This document shows, in pieces, positions 35,196 through 44,295 of a stretch of 64,000 nt of DNA. Source of the DNA: JAGQZY01 sp964588335 (GTDB lineage: Bacteria; Bdellovibrionota; Bdellovibrionia; Bdellovibrionales; JAGQZY01); the NCBI GenBank assembly GCA_964588335.1, contig CAZPOV010000017.1, forward strand, positions 7,116 to 71,115, given 5' to 3'. The notes beneath the pieces are model-generated. The model saw nothing but the letters and a program-made list of their open reading frames with translations, did not search any database and had not been told where the DNA came from. The position numbers were made by a program, and so were the translations under genes. How positions within the stretch are numbered: the first letter of the stretch is position 1; every line of letters begins with the position of its first letter.

Positions 35196-35229
35196 CAAAA
35201 AAAAGCACAGAGCAAAGTCTGTGCTTTTT
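35196..35229. terminator. Intrinsic terminator between S41-like lipoprotein and prolyl oligopeptidase genes
   Basis: A 12-base-pair stem (AAAAAGCACAGA, six-base loop) with A-run upstream and T-run downstream can end transcription in both directions. It ends the S41-like gene on the minus strand. Confidence 0.88.
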
Positions 35230-35253
35230 GAATAAATACTCGAGTGGATGCTT

Positions 35254-37134
35254 TTAGTTCGGTGCCATAATATAGTCGTAGGCTGTTTTAAACGCGGTTT
35301 GAAAACCTTTTTCACGGTCGGCAACCATATCGACCAAGGCATCAGGCGTCACACCGGCATCCTCAATATACTGTCCGCCGCTGGTGATCATCAAGGATTC
35401 GGTTAACGCCATTCCTATTTTACTGACTGGAGACAATCCATGTTGAGCCACGTTTCCGCCGCCGCCCATTGTTCTCTGGCCAACCACAAGGCCCATTTCA
35501 TTTTCCTGAAAAACACTGGCAAAGATATCGCACATGGAGACACACATCTCATTGACCATGACCGCGATTTTTACATCGTCACTCAAACCAATTGTTGGGT
35601 TCTGTAAGAAAAAGGGATCAAGAACTTTCACTGAAAAAGGACGCGACAGTTTTTTACCGTTGTCTCTATCTTCTTCCAGTTGTTTTACAATACGACCGGC
35701 GATGGCTTTCTGGTAGTCACTTTCTGCAAACGCGGCCTGGGTTTTAAACGAGTTCATCCAATTGTTGTTCAAGCGCACTTGCATGGATGGGAAATCGATT
35801 GGTTTTTTGCGAAGCATGTTGAGCATGCGCATCCCGTGAACCAAAGATCCTCCTCCATTATCGACAAGGTCAATGATAAGAGCTTTGATGCCTTTGTCTT
35901 CCATGGCGGTGATCATACGAAACCACTCGGTTAATATTTTATCTTCGGCTGGAAAATTCTTCAGTTGAACATAGGCATAAGTTTCACCCGAATCAGTGGT
36001 CACGGCTTTGGCAGTAAACAGAGGCTCTGCCATCAAGTCTGCCACTGTGTTCGACATCGGAAGTTGCCGAGAACGTAAAGCCATATCTAACTGTTGATCC
36101 TTATCCAAATCACCATCGAACAAAGACTTCATAACGGGGTTGAATTTCACCCACTGGTAACCGGTCAAGCCAATCAGTTTCAAACGGTTGGTTGCAAACT
36201 CTAAAGGCGTCTCAAAATAATTGAGAATCTCCTTGAGTTCAGAATAGCCCAAAAACGTGTGGGCCAATGGATTTTTATCCAGTACCGAGACCTTACTTGG
36301 CTGTAAGCCGGATTCAAAATCGTTAACCACATCCTCGATACTTTCAATAGAGGGTGTCGCCACAAGTTGCGCCGACGGTGGGGCATCGACAGGGGCCGGC
36401 ACCGCTTCCTCCGGAGGATTTTGTTTCAACTGAAAAGCCAACATATCCTCTTTGATCCAAGGAAGCACAATAGTGAAAACCATGGGCCCACGAGCCACCA
36501 CCAATTCAATTTCATCTTGCTCAGGCAAAGCCATATCAATGGAGGTTCTTAGACCAAAACGAAAGGAGGCTACGGTGAGACTGGTTTCATCTTGACCGAC
36601 ATCAATAAAGGGAACCACTTCTTCCCTTAGATAACTGGCGACCCGTTTGCCATCGGCCTGAATAATGAGGTCTCCGGGCACCAACGGGGCTCCCGCCCCC
36701 TCACTACCTTTCAGCGGAGAGACGATTCGAAGGGCATCCATCTTTTGACCATCAACCATGGTTTTTGTCCGCATGGTCACAAACCCCAAATGAGCCACTT
36801 GCGCGTACTCTGGAAGCACGCCATTGTTCATCTGCTGGGCTCCCACGTGAGCATCTTTAAAAGTGTGGATACATTTTTGAAAAAGATTAAGAAAGGCCTG
36901 GTTGTCCATTTCTTCTTGAGCCATGGTCACACAGTCGGCTTCAACCTGGCTGATTTCGACTCCAAAATTGCTTTTTTTCAATTCGGCCGGCGCGTAATTG
37001 TGGTTGAAAATTGTAAAGGCCCACTCCATGTCAGCTTTACGCTCTTTCGCTGTCAGTTGATTTGTTGGCAATCCACAAGCCGTAAAAACTAATAGACACG
37101 CAGCCATTGCCACTTTTGCAAGTTTGTTCATCAT
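35254..37134 (-). CDS. S41-like peptidase lipoprotein with PDZ domain
   Basis: A 626-residue lipoprotein (FTACG lipobox after MNKLAKVAMAACLLV). An N-terminal helical part is followed by a PDZ-like region (APLVPGDLIIQADGKRV, about 152-168) and a C-terminal S41 fold. The fold is marked by KALIIDLVDNGGGSLVHGMRML, then EMCVSMCDIFASVFQ with the probable nucleophilic Ser, and LVVGQRTMGGGG. CtpA-type enzymes have a catalytic Lys in the last motif; it is Gly here, so the protein resembles the non-Lys S41 branch or may be inactive. The two starts MM are adjacent. It is monocistronic with its own terminator. Periplasmic processing of proteins is inference. Confidence 0.85.
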   Translation of the reverse strand: MMNKLAKVAMAACLLVFTACGLPTNQLTAKERKADMEWAFTIFNHNYAPAELKKSNFGVEISQVEADCVTMAQEEMDNQAFLNLFQKCIHTFKDAHVGAQQMNNGVLPEYAQVAHLGFVTMRTKTMVDGQKMDALRIVSPLKGSEGAGAPLVPGDLIIQADGKRVASYLREEVVPFIDVGQDETSLTVASFRFGLRTSIDMALPEQDEIELVVARGPMVFTIVLPWIKEDMLAFQLKQNPPEEAVPAPVDAPPSAQLVATPSIESIEDVVNDFESGLQPSKVSVLDKNPLAHTFLGYSELKEILNYFETPLEFATNRLKLIGLTGYQWVKFNPVMKSLFDGDLDKDQQLDMALRSRQLPMSNTVADLMAEPLFTAKAVTTDSGETYAYVQLKNFPAEDKILTEWFRMITAMEDKGIKALIIDLVDNGGGSLVHGMRMLNMLRKKPIDFPSMQVRLNNNWMNSFKTQAAFAESDYQKAIAGRIVKQLEEDRDNGKKLSRPFSVKVLDPFFLQNPTIGLSDDVKIAVMVNEMCVSMCDIFASVFQENEMGLVVGQRTMGGGGNVAQHGLSPVSKIGMALTESLMITSGGQYIEDAGVTPDALVDMVADREKGFQTAFKTAYDYIMAPN

Positions 37135-37302
37135 CCCCCCTCAATTGAAAGACTTTCCAGTTCCCCACGGAAAGTCTGTCAAAACTTACAGAACAATGAA
37201 AAAATAACAAGTCTTTTTTATTCAAGGGTTTATAAGATTTTCTAAGAGGCCTCACCGGTTTGGGTGACAGCCTTGTAAGATTTTTTTGGGGTGGCTAAAC
37301 AC

Positions 37303-38793
37303 TCATGATGGCTGTTGAATTTCTTGCTCAAGAAAACCAACCATCAGTTGCACTATTTGTCCGGAACCGCCAGGTGACGCAAAGGGTCCTTTGGGACTCT
37401 CGTTCCAGGCATAAATATCAAAGTGGGCCCATGGAACCTGATCGGTGAACATCTCCAGGAAAAGAGCGGCGGTGATAGCGCCCCCATAGCCGTTGGTGCA
37501 ATTGACGATATCGGCAACATCAGAACGGAGACGCGACCGCTCTTCCGGCACCAAAGGCATTCGCCAACAGACATCGCCGCGGCGCTGGCCGGAACGCAAC
37601 AGGCATTCCGCTAAGTTGTCGCGATTGGAAAACAGTCCGGGCGTGTCGGACCCCAAACCGTATTTAATAGCTCCAGTCAAAGTCGCAATATCTATCAAAT
37701 ATTTGGGTTTCTGCTCGCTGGCCACGGTTAAAGAGTCGGCCATAACCAAACGCCCCTCGGCATCCGTGTTATGAATCTCCACGGTTTTACCATTGCGAGC
37801 GGTTAGAACATCGCCGGGTCGAAACGACTCTTTTGACACCGAATTTTCGGCAATTGAAAAATAAAAATCGCAGTTGATCTTGGCTCCTGAGTGGACAACC
37901 CAATAGGCAATACCAGCCACCGAGGCCGAACCACCCATATCTTTTTTCATTAAACGCATTCCGGCCGCCGGTTTAATATCGACACCGCCAGTATCAAAAG
38001 TAATACCTTTACCGACAAAGGCGACAGGCTTGTCTTTGCCAGCACCCCGATACCGAATATGAACCATGTGCGGCTCTTGCACTGAGCCCTGGCCAACCGC
38101 AATGTGAAGACCCATTCCCTCTTTTTCCAAACGGGCCTTATTCCAAATATCCACCTTCACACCTTTGCGTCCAGTGAATAATCCCTTAAGTGCCATCGCA
38201 TAATCTTTGGGCTGCAAAAGGTTGGGCGGAAGGTCGACCAAGAAACGCGCCAAGTTGGTGGCTTCACCTAAAGTCGCAGCCGACTGCATCCACTGTTTTT
38301 GATTTTTTAGTTTTGATTTTAAACTGACTTTTATTTGTGGTGCTTTTTTCTTTGGCCACACATCTTTGAAGCGATACTGTGCCAATTCCAGCCCAACACA
38401 GCCGCCTTGAAACTCCTCTTCACTTTCTCCTATATACTCCAAGGAGAAGTTCTTTGGTTTGTCTTTTAAAATTTGTCGAAAGCAAGTGCCGACCAAGTCA
38501 CGAGCCATGGCATAGGGCGAAGGAACAAACAGACCGTAATGATCATGAGGATCCACCGTTTTACACTGCACCAGCCAAAGCGTGGCATTGGAAGTCTTCC
38601 AAGACACCACCGAATTTTTACTACGAATCTCTTGCTTTACAGAGCTTGGCGCCGATTTAATAAAAGCCGCAGGCACTTTTTGATCTCGCCCCACCAGCAT
38701 CATCCGATGGGTGGCCCCTTTACCTGGACTGCCACTTTTTTGAGCGTTAACTAACCACGGTAAACTTTTAAAAAATTTTGCTATATCGTTCAT
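37303..38793 (-). CDS. Leucyl aminopeptidase family protein (M17)
   Basis: M17 enzymes release N-terminal residues from peptides using two metal ions. The C-terminal catalytic domain has the full motif set: VAFVGKGITFDTGG (Lys and Asp ligands), KKDMGGSASV, NTDAEGRLVMADSL (Asp/Glu ligands and the bicarbonate-binding Arg), then YLIDIATLTGAIKYGLG. There is no signal peptide, so it is cytoplasmic, complementing the exported oligopeptidase. ATG 38793 (MNDIAKFF) is preferred to the TTG three codons earlier, but neither has a clear ribosome-binding site. The N-terminal domain is divergent from PepA, hence no symbol. Confidence 0.92.
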   Translation of the reverse strand: MNDIAKFFKSLPWLVNAQKSGSPGKGATHRMMLVGRDQKVPAAFIKSAPSSVKQEIRSKNSVVSWKTSNATLWLVQCKTVDPHDHYGLFVPSPYAMARDLVGTCFRQILKDKPKNFSLEYIGESEEEFQGGCVGLELAQYRFKDVWPKKKAPQIKVSLKSKLKNQKQWMQSAATLGEATNLARFLVDLPPNLLQPKDYAMALKGLFTGRKGVKVDIWNKARLEKEGMGLHIAVGQGSVQEPHMVHIRYRGAGKDKPVAFVGKGITFDTGGVDIKPAAGMRLMKKDMGGSASVAGIAYWVVHSGAKINCDFYFSIAENSVSKESFRPGDVLTARNGKTVEIHNTDAEGRLVMADSLTVASEQKPKYLIDIATLTGAIKYGLGSDTPGLFSNRDNLAECLLRSGQRRGDVCWRMPLVPEERSRLRSDVADIVNCTNGYGGAITAALFLEMFTDQVPWAHFDIYAWNESPKGPFASPGGSGQIVQLMVGFLEQEIQQPS

Positions 38794-38846
38794 AGGGGCC
38801 AAGTCTACACAAGCCCCCTGGAACCGACAAGATCTCTTCGTTTTTT

Positions 38847-39167
38847 TTAGGGCAGCACTCTTTTAATATGGGCTCTCTTGTCCTGCGGCAAAAAGATCAT
38901 TAAAAAGTCTTCATTTAATTTATACTCTTGCTGAAAAACCAAAATGCCGTGATTGATGACTTCAACTAAAATCGAACGGCTGTTACTGGGAAAGTTTAAA
39001 AACCCCGAACCGGTTATTCCGGTGGCAAAACCATTCACTAATATTTGTCCATCAAGCCATGGATTGTAAAAAAACACTGTCTTTTGCCCGGACTCATCAA
39101 AATGGGAAAAACCGGCTTTGTGTTGTTTTTTAGCAAACAAAATTAAAATTACAAAAAAAAGTTCCAT
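38847..39167 (-). CDS. Possible small anchored or exported protein, unknown
   Basis: A 106-codon frame with an N-terminal hydrophobic segment (ELFFVILILFA) followed by a beta-rich sequence (SRSILVEVINHGILVFQQEYKL). The composition looks protein-like, and the gap to the aminopeptidase gene (53 bases) and the same strand would allow co-transcription. Only a weak ribosome-binding site (CCAGG) is seen, and no family is recognised, so it may be spurious. Confidence 0.5.
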   Translation of the reverse strand: MELFFVILILFAKKQHKAGFSHFDESGQKTVFFYNPWLDGQILVNGFATGITGSGFLNFPSNSRSILVEVINHGILVFQQEYKLNEDFLMIFLPQDKRAHIKRVLP

Positions 39168-39389
39168 ACCTGGCTTGCGTCCTTTACGGTTGGTTGAAAA
39201 GCTTCCGGCAACCTACCAATTTTTGCGCGAAACTCCAGAACTTCCGGATAGAACTAGACCTTTAGCTGGATGACGTAAAATGCCCACCCAAAAGGCATTT
39301 GCTGGCACCAATGGCCCATAATGACTTCTCAACGATCGTGACAGAGGCGGCAACCGGGTCTATTATGGTCGCCTACAAAGAGGTGTCTT

Positions 39390-40295
39390 ATGTTGAAAAT
39401 ACTCAGCGCATTGCTTGTTTTGGTCGGCTCTCAGGCCGCCTTGGGTGCGAATATTTACGTGGCCCCAGTGCAGGGAACCAATATCTCACAAGGTGAAACA
39501 AAAACTCTCCGCGAACTGATCAAGGCGGAAGTTCAAAGCCAATCGAATTTTCAGCTGGTGGATGTGTTAGACCAAGCCGATTTCTACATTCAAACCAAAG
39601 TCATCAAATTCGATAGTTACAATATTTCTATGGTGCGCTGGCAAGGCAATAAAAAAGTCAGCACCGGACAATGGCGAGCCACCGATTCCGCCGATTTAGA
39701 AAAACAGCTGGCCACTGCGGTCGGCGAAATCTTGAACTCCGAAACCAGCTCGGGAACCGCCGTTTTGTTTGAAGACAAAAAGTCTTTAGGAGAACAAGCA
39801 GCAGAAAAGAAAAGCAAACAAAACAACGAAAGAGTGCCCGCCCGCCGCCAAGTCTTGGTGGGTTTCGGACCGGCATACTTCAACAACATGAACACGTCAC
39901 AAGCCGGGATTGGTTTTCAAGCCGGTTATTTATGGAGTATCGATGATCATTTTGATTTAGGTTTGCAGTCCGACTTTGCGATTTCCACAGAACACACCGA
40001 TGCCTACATGCTGAGTGGGCGCATTCTGACCAATTATTATTTTTCATCGAATGATATCAGTCCTTACATCGGTGCGGGATTCGGCTACGGCTGGGCCAGT
40101 GTGCATGACTCCGATACCACTTTAATCAGTGACGACGCCGCCGGAGGCTTTGCTCTGAGTTTACAAGGGGGCATCAAGTTCTTTCGAACATCGACAGTGA
40201 ATTTTGCCGTCGGTGGTGAGTACACTCATATTTTTGACAAAAGCTCATTGGGCGCGCCCGGAGTGTTTTTAGTTAAAGTGGCGCTGCTCTACTAA
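39390..40295 (+). CDS. Outer-membrane beta-barrel protein with a periplasmic N-terminal domain
   Basis: A 301-residue exported protein (LSALLVLVGSQAALG-A). The first ~120 mature residues (TLRELIKAEVQSQSNFQLVDVLDQADFYIQT) look like the periplasmic alpha/beta domain of lipoproteins that sense stress or polysaccharide. A Lys/Asn-rich linker (EKKSKQNNERVPARR) and a C-terminal eight-strand-like barrel follow (VLVGFGPAYFNNM... to the end YIGAGFGYGWASV, and VALLY). It ends in Tyr rather than Phe. GAGGTG lies 7 bases before the ATG. It diverges from the preceding genes and overlaps the GT2 gene by 4 bases at its end. Function unknown. Confidence 0.8.
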   Translation: MLKILSALLVLVGSQAALGANIYVAPVQGTNISQGETKTLRELIKAEVQSQSNFQLVDVLDQADFYIQTKVIKFDSYNISMVRWQGNKKVSTGQWRATDSADLEKQLATAVGEILNSETSSGTAVLFEDKKSLGEQAAEKKSKQNNERVPARRQVLVGFGPAYFNNMNTSQAGIGFQAGYLWSIDDHFDLGLQSDFAISTEHTDAYMLSGRILTNYYFSSNDISPYIGAGFGYGWASVHDSDTTLISDDAAGGFALSLQGGIKFFRTSTVNFAVGGEYTHIFDKSSLGAPGVFLVKVALLY

Positions 40296-41089
40296 GATTT
40301 ATGGTTGTCGCTCATGTCGAAGGTTTGGGTGGTTCCTTTGGTCATTTCCCAAAGCTTAAAATAGCGCAGCATCCAGCCAATACCGTCAAAGACAGCAGCG
40401 AACAATCCAGGAATGCCGTCGCGAAAACCACCCTTTAAAACGTAGCGACGAAAAATTCGGCTTTTTGGTTTAAACCAAAGAAACTTGAATGAATTTGCCA
40501 ATGAGGGCCGCACACCTTTTTCATAAAGGTGCTGCGCCTCGAAAGTTGAATAAAAATCCATCTTTTTTAGAAATTGCGAGATTGTCAGATAAGGATAATG
40601 CAACATTGGATTTTGTAGCATCTCGATGGGACCATCGATTTTTAAGGACTCATGGACATGCTCGTTGGGAAAGTGACCTTTGCCTCGACGAAACAAGCGC
40701 AGTTGAGTGTCTGGATACTGGCCGCCGTGCTGCAGCCATTGACCAAAAAAGTGATTGCGACGGGGCAACTTAAAGGCGGCGGCTGTTGACACAGCAATTC
40801 GGTCATTGACCTCAGTCATCAAAGATTTTCCAAAACGCTCGTCGGGATCGACATAGAAAATCCAATCTCCGGTCGCCTGTTCCATGGCAAACGATTTATT
40901 AACATTAAGATTCATAGTGTTAGGACGCTGAAAAGCCCGACAACCAAGGGATTTGGCCAATTCAAAGGACCCATCCTTACTTTCACAGTCGACGTAAATC
41001 ACTTCATCACCCCATTTTAACAATTCGGGGAGCAGCTCTTTCAAATGGTAGGCTTCATTATGGCCGATGCAAGTGATGGAAAGTTTCAT
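40292..41089 (-). CDS. Family 2 glycosyltransferase
   Basis: A 265-residue GT-A transferase of the branch related to lipopolysaccharide core enzymes such as WaaE/KdtX. SITCIGHNEAYHLKELLPELL opens the nucleotide-binding fold, and the DxD motif is DPD at 81-83 (FYVDPDER). LPRRNHFFGQWLQHGGQYPDTQLRLFRRGKGHF is typical of that branch, and the amphipathic C-terminal part (FLWFKPKSRIFRRYVLKGG) would bind the membrane. It lies 9 bases after tyrS, so the two are co-transcribed. The sugar donor is unknown. Confidence 0.88.
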   Translation of the reverse strand: MKLSITCIGHNEAYHLKELLPELLKWGDEVIYVDCESKDGSFELAKSLGCRAFQRPNTMNLNVNKSFAMEQATGDWIFYVDPDERFGKSLMTEVNDRIAVSTAAAFKLPRRNHFFGQWLQHGGQYPDTQLRLFRRGKGHFPNEHVHESLKIDGPIEMLQNPMLHYPYLTISQFLKKMDFYSTFEAQHLYEKGVRPSLANSFKFLWFKPKSRIFRRYVLKGGFRDGIPGLFAAVFDGIGWMLRYFKLWEMTKGTTQTFDMSDNHKS

Positions 41090-41098
41090 CTGTATATC

Positions 41099-42376
41099 CT
41101 ATTGGAAGCGAACCAGGCAGTAACTTTTCTTTCCTCGGCGTAGAATCAAAACTGATTCATGCAACAAAGGCAGCTCGTTGCCGGCAAGGTTTTCGCCCTG
41201 GAATTTTTCGTTATTCAAATAAATAGCACCGGCTTTAATATCCTTGCGGGCCGCACCTTTCGAAGAGCAAAGTTTTGATTCCACTAATACTTCAACCAAG
41301 TCTATATCACGGCGTCGGCTGGCGGCGATCTCGACTGACGGTGCATCACTAAAAATATCTTTGATAGTGGCAAGATCCAGGGAACTGAATTCACCGGAGA
41401 ACAAAGCCTCGGTGGCTTTTTTTGCTTTGCTCAACTCAGAAGCCCCATGCACAATTTCCGTTAATTCAGAGGCCAACGCCAATTGCGCCTCACGTTTATG
41501 GGGCTCAGCTTGAAAACGTTTCTCCAGCTCTAAAATTTCTTGCATCGGTTTTAAACTGAAAAGACGCATCAGCTTGATCACTTCATCATCAGGCAAGCGC
41601 ACGAAAAATTGATAAAACTGATAGGGACTGGTGCGCTCGGGGTCGAGCCAAAGGTTACCTTGTTCGGTTTTACCGAATTTGGAGCCGTCGGGACGAGTCA
41701 CTAAGGGAAAAGTCATACCAAAAACAGTGTCTTTTTCCTGGCTATCACCTTGCATACGCCGAATAAGGTCGACACCGGCCGTGATGTTGCCCCATTGGTC
41801 AGAGCCGCCGATTTGCAGTTGGCAGCTCATCTCTTTGTTGAGGTGATAAAAATCATAAGATTGTAAAAGCATGTAGGAGAATTCGGTGTAGGAAATGCCC
41901 TGGTCACGATTTTCGATACGACTTTTGACTGAGTCTTTCGCTAACATGGCGTTGACCGAAAAGTGCTTGCCCACATCACGGAGGAAATTGATGTAGCTAA
42001 AAGTTCCCATCCAATCCAGATTGTTGACCATAACAGCGGCGCTGGGACCATCGAATCGAAGGATTTTCTTGGCATCTGAATAAATACCCTCGGCATTGTT
42101 TTGAATGGCCTCAGCAGTTAACAGTTTTCGCTCACTGCTCTTGCCACTGGGATCTCCGATCATTCCGGTGGCGCCTCCAAGGAGGAGGATCGGCTTGTGG
42201 CCGCGATCCTGAAGGCGGCGCATGGTCATCAATGGCAACAGGGAACCAACGTGTAAACAATCGGCCGTCGGATCAATACCACAATAGAATGTCGTTGGTT
42301 TTTCAAGGACTTGCGCCAACTCGTCGGAAGTTTGCTGGTAGATCAAACCTCGCTCTTTCAGCTCGTTGTAGAGCAT
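41099..42376 (-). CDS. tyrS: Tyrosyl-tRNA synthetase
   Basis: This class I synthetase charges tRNA-Tyr. The 425-residue protein has normal bacterial length. The HIGH-like motif is HVGS at 42-45 in DPTADCLHVGSLLPL, the tyrosine-binding region includes GGSDQWGNITAGVDLIRR, and the KMSKS counterpart is KFGKT, as in the E. coli-type branch. The C-terminal S4-like domain (KAGAIYLNNEKFQG) binds the tRNA. It is the first gene before the glycosyltransferase and divergent from infA. Confidence 0.96.
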   Translation of the reverse strand: MLYNELKERGLIYQQTSDELAQVLEKPTTFYCGIDPTADCLHVGSLLPLMTMRRLQDRGHKPILLLGGATGMIGDPSGKSSERKLLTAEAIQNNAEGIYSDAKKILRFDGPSAAVMVNNLDWMGTFSYINFLRDVGKHFSVNAMLAKDSVKSRIENRDQGISYTEFSYMLLQSYDFYHLNKEMSCQLQIGGSDQWGNITAGVDLIRRMQGDSQEKDTVFGMTFPLVTRPDGSKFGKTEQGNLWLDPERTSPYQFYQFFVRLPDDEVIKLMRLFSLKPMQEILELEKRFQAEPHKREAQLALASELTEIVHGASELSKAKKATEALFSGEFSSLDLATIKDIFSDAPSVEIAASRRRDIDLVEVLVESKLCSSKGAARKDIKAGAIYLNNEKFQGENLAGNELPLLHESVLILRRGKKSYCLVRFQ

Positions 42377-42418
42377 AAAATGCCTCCATTTTGATCCTTC
42401 AAACTTTAACCTTAGCTA

Positions 42419-42446
42419 TTGATTTTTACAAGAAATTCAGTAATAT
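42419..42446 (+). promoter_or_regulatory. Candidate promoter for infA
   Basis: TTGATT and TAATAT are separated by 16 bases, each with 4 of 6 consensus matches, ending 21 bases before the infA start codon. Confidence 0.4.
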
Positions 42447-42467
42447 GGCGTTCAAACAGGGAGAATT

Positions 42468-42689
42468 ATGGCGAAGGACGACCTCATACAAGTTGATGGT
42501 ACAGTGAAAGATGTTACCGGTGGTGGTAACTACAGAATAGAACTCGAAAATGGGGTCGAGATCTCTGCACGCCTTTGCGGTAAAATGAAACGTTTTAAAA
42601 TTCGCGTGATCGTTGGCGACAAGGTCACGGTTGGTCTCTCTCCCTACGATCCCACCCACGGTTTAATCACCTTCCGACACAAAGGTTAA
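42468..42689 (+). CDS. infA: Translation initiation factor IF-1
   Basis: IF-1 occupies the ribosomal A site during initiation. The 73-residue OB-fold protein matches the family throughout: KDDLIQVDGTVKDV, then NYRIELENGVEISARLCGKMKRFKIRV, and GDKVTVGLSPYDPTHGLITFRHK. GGGAG lies 6 bases before the ATG. It is a single gene with its own probable terminator. In many bacteria infA sits in the ribosomal-protein cluster; here it stands alone beside tyrS. Confidence 0.95.
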   Translation: MAKDDLIQVDGTVKDVTGGGNYRIELENGVEISARLCGKMKRFKIRVIVGDKVTVGLSPYDPTHGLITFRHKG

Positions 42690-42699
42690 ACAGCCCACC

Positions 42700-42719
42700 G
42701 GCCGAGACGGCCTATTTTT
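42700..42719 (+). terminator. Probable infA terminator
   Basis: GGCCG and CGGCC pair around a three-base loop, directly followed by TATTTTT. Confidence 0.7.
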
Positions 42720-42882
42720 CAAACAGTCGACAGTCTTCATTTGTGAAATAAATTCAGCCTTAGGGGTGGAAAAGTCACCATCCAGTGTGACTTTGTTTCT
42801 TATTGGTCAAATCCGGCTAGCCAAAGCTGACAGAGCCCCCAAAATGAAGTAACCAACACAAAGCTATTCTTGGGGGGAAGAG

Positions 42883-44295
42883 TTGTTAGCCACGTCACCT
42901 TTTTTAATTGCATTACTTCTACTGGGGCTCAGTCAACCCACAGCGGCCGCACTCCCCGCCATCAGCTTTAACGCTTTTTTAAAAAATTACCTGCAACAAA
43001 GTGCCGAAAGCCTTGGAGCCCGTCGACAATTGTCATCGGCTCAACGCTTGAAAGTGGAGCGCCAGGATCAATGGACCTCCCGCCTTGAGGCGACCGAAAA
43101 CCTTTCATTCGAAAAACAGAGTTTTGAAAGTGGTGGACGTCCCGACAATTCGAATCGGACCAACAGTTTATCAGGACAATTTATCCAGAACATGCCGACG
43201 GGAACAAAACTGGAAGTCGGCGGGCAAAAATTTATTGAAACTCAAAATCCTCTTTTCAACTCCATCGATCGGCGTTACTCAGCCAAACTCACTCAAGACC
43301 TGATTCGCAATTCCTTCGGTAAAAGCCAAAGAGCTTTGATGAAACAAGGTCAAATGGACTTTAAAGTCGCCGAACTGGAATACCGACAATCCATTGTCAA
43401 CTCTTGCGAAGATGCTTTTTCTCTGTATGCCGACGCTTACATTCAACAGGAGATCGCTGACCTTTTACAAGCCCAGCTAAAAGACGCACAAAAAGCCGTG
43501 AATGTTTCGCGCAAACTCTTTAAAGATCGGTTGATTAACAAAGTCGATCAATTAACATCAGAAAACGATTTTATCGACACCCGTCTACAAGTAGAGCAGG
43601 CTCAACAAAAGCTTTTGAATACAAAAAGACAAATTCAAGCTTTTATTGAGTCCCAGAACTCCCTGGATTTCATTTTACAAGACCCATCGGACTTTCTTCC
43701 CGAAAAACCTGAACTGACTTCCTCAACTCTCCCGGAGGAGATCATCGCATTGCGCCTTAAAAGTCAGAACTTTAATGTCGAAAAAGCGCGCTCAGACCGC
43801 TGGACCGAATTGCAGTTTGGGGTCGAAGTCGGAGAAAATTTTGGACGCTTGGCTCTTAATGGACCCCTGGTAAACTATAACGAACAGTTCCTAAGAGCCA
43901 ACCTCACAGTCGGCTTTGATCTTTTGAACAACACCGAGGATGCGCAACTCAAAAACGCAGTCTTTCAAAAAAACAGTCTAGAAAAGGAAAGACACACCCT
44001 CAACAAAACTCAAAAAAACAAAATCGAAAGTTTAATCGCGATGAACACTCTTCTCAGTCAACAGGTCACCAGCAGTGCCAAACAGGTGCAACTGCTTGAA
44101 GAGAAAATGCGGATTGCTTTCAATCAAATGAAAAGAGCCAAGTTGGATTTTCAAAACTATCTTTTGCATCGCAATGCCTACCTCAACCAACAACGCACCT
44201 TTCTTAATTTGAAAAAAGATCTTTGGCTCAATCGGTTTGCTTTACAGAAAGAATATGCTCATCAATCCCCACAACTTTGTGAGGTGGCATCATGA
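42883..44295 (+). CDS. TolC-family outer-membrane efflux protein
   Basis: A 470-residue exported protein with a signal peptide (SPFLIALLLLGLSQPTAA) and long coiled helices typical of the TolC alpha-barrel. Two repeats are visible: one around ADAYIQQEIADLLQAQLKDAQKAVNVSRKL, the second around LIAMNTLLSQQVTSSAKQVQLLEEKM. It starts with TTG after a very strong GGGGGGAAG ribosome-binding site 5 bases away. It overlaps the RND gene by 4 bases (ATGA), so both are made together. No membrane-fusion gene lies between or after them, which is unusual for this kind of pump. Confidence 0.88.
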   Translation: MLATSPFLIALLLLGLSQPTAAALPAISFNAFLKNYLQQSAESLGARRQLSSAQRLKVERQDQWTSRLEATENLSFEKQSFESGGRPDNSNRTNSLSGQFIQNMPTGTKLEVGGQKFIETQNPLFNSIDRRYSAKLTQDLIRNSFGKSQRALMKQGQMDFKVAELEYRQSIVNSCEDAFSLYADAYIQQEIADLLQAQLKDAQKAVNVSRKLFKDRLINKVDQLTSENDFIDTRLQVEQAQQKLLNTKRQIQAFIESQNSLDFILQDPSDFLPEKPELTSSTLPEEIIALRLKSQNFNVEKARSDRWTELQFGVEVGENFGRLALNGPLVNYNEQFLRANLTVGFDLLNNTEDAQLKNAVFQKNSLEKERHTLNKTQKNKIESLIAMNTLLSQQVTSSAKQVQLLEEKMRIAFNQMKRAKLDFQNYLLHRNAYLNQQRTFLNLKKDLWLNRFALQKEYAHQSPQLCEVAS

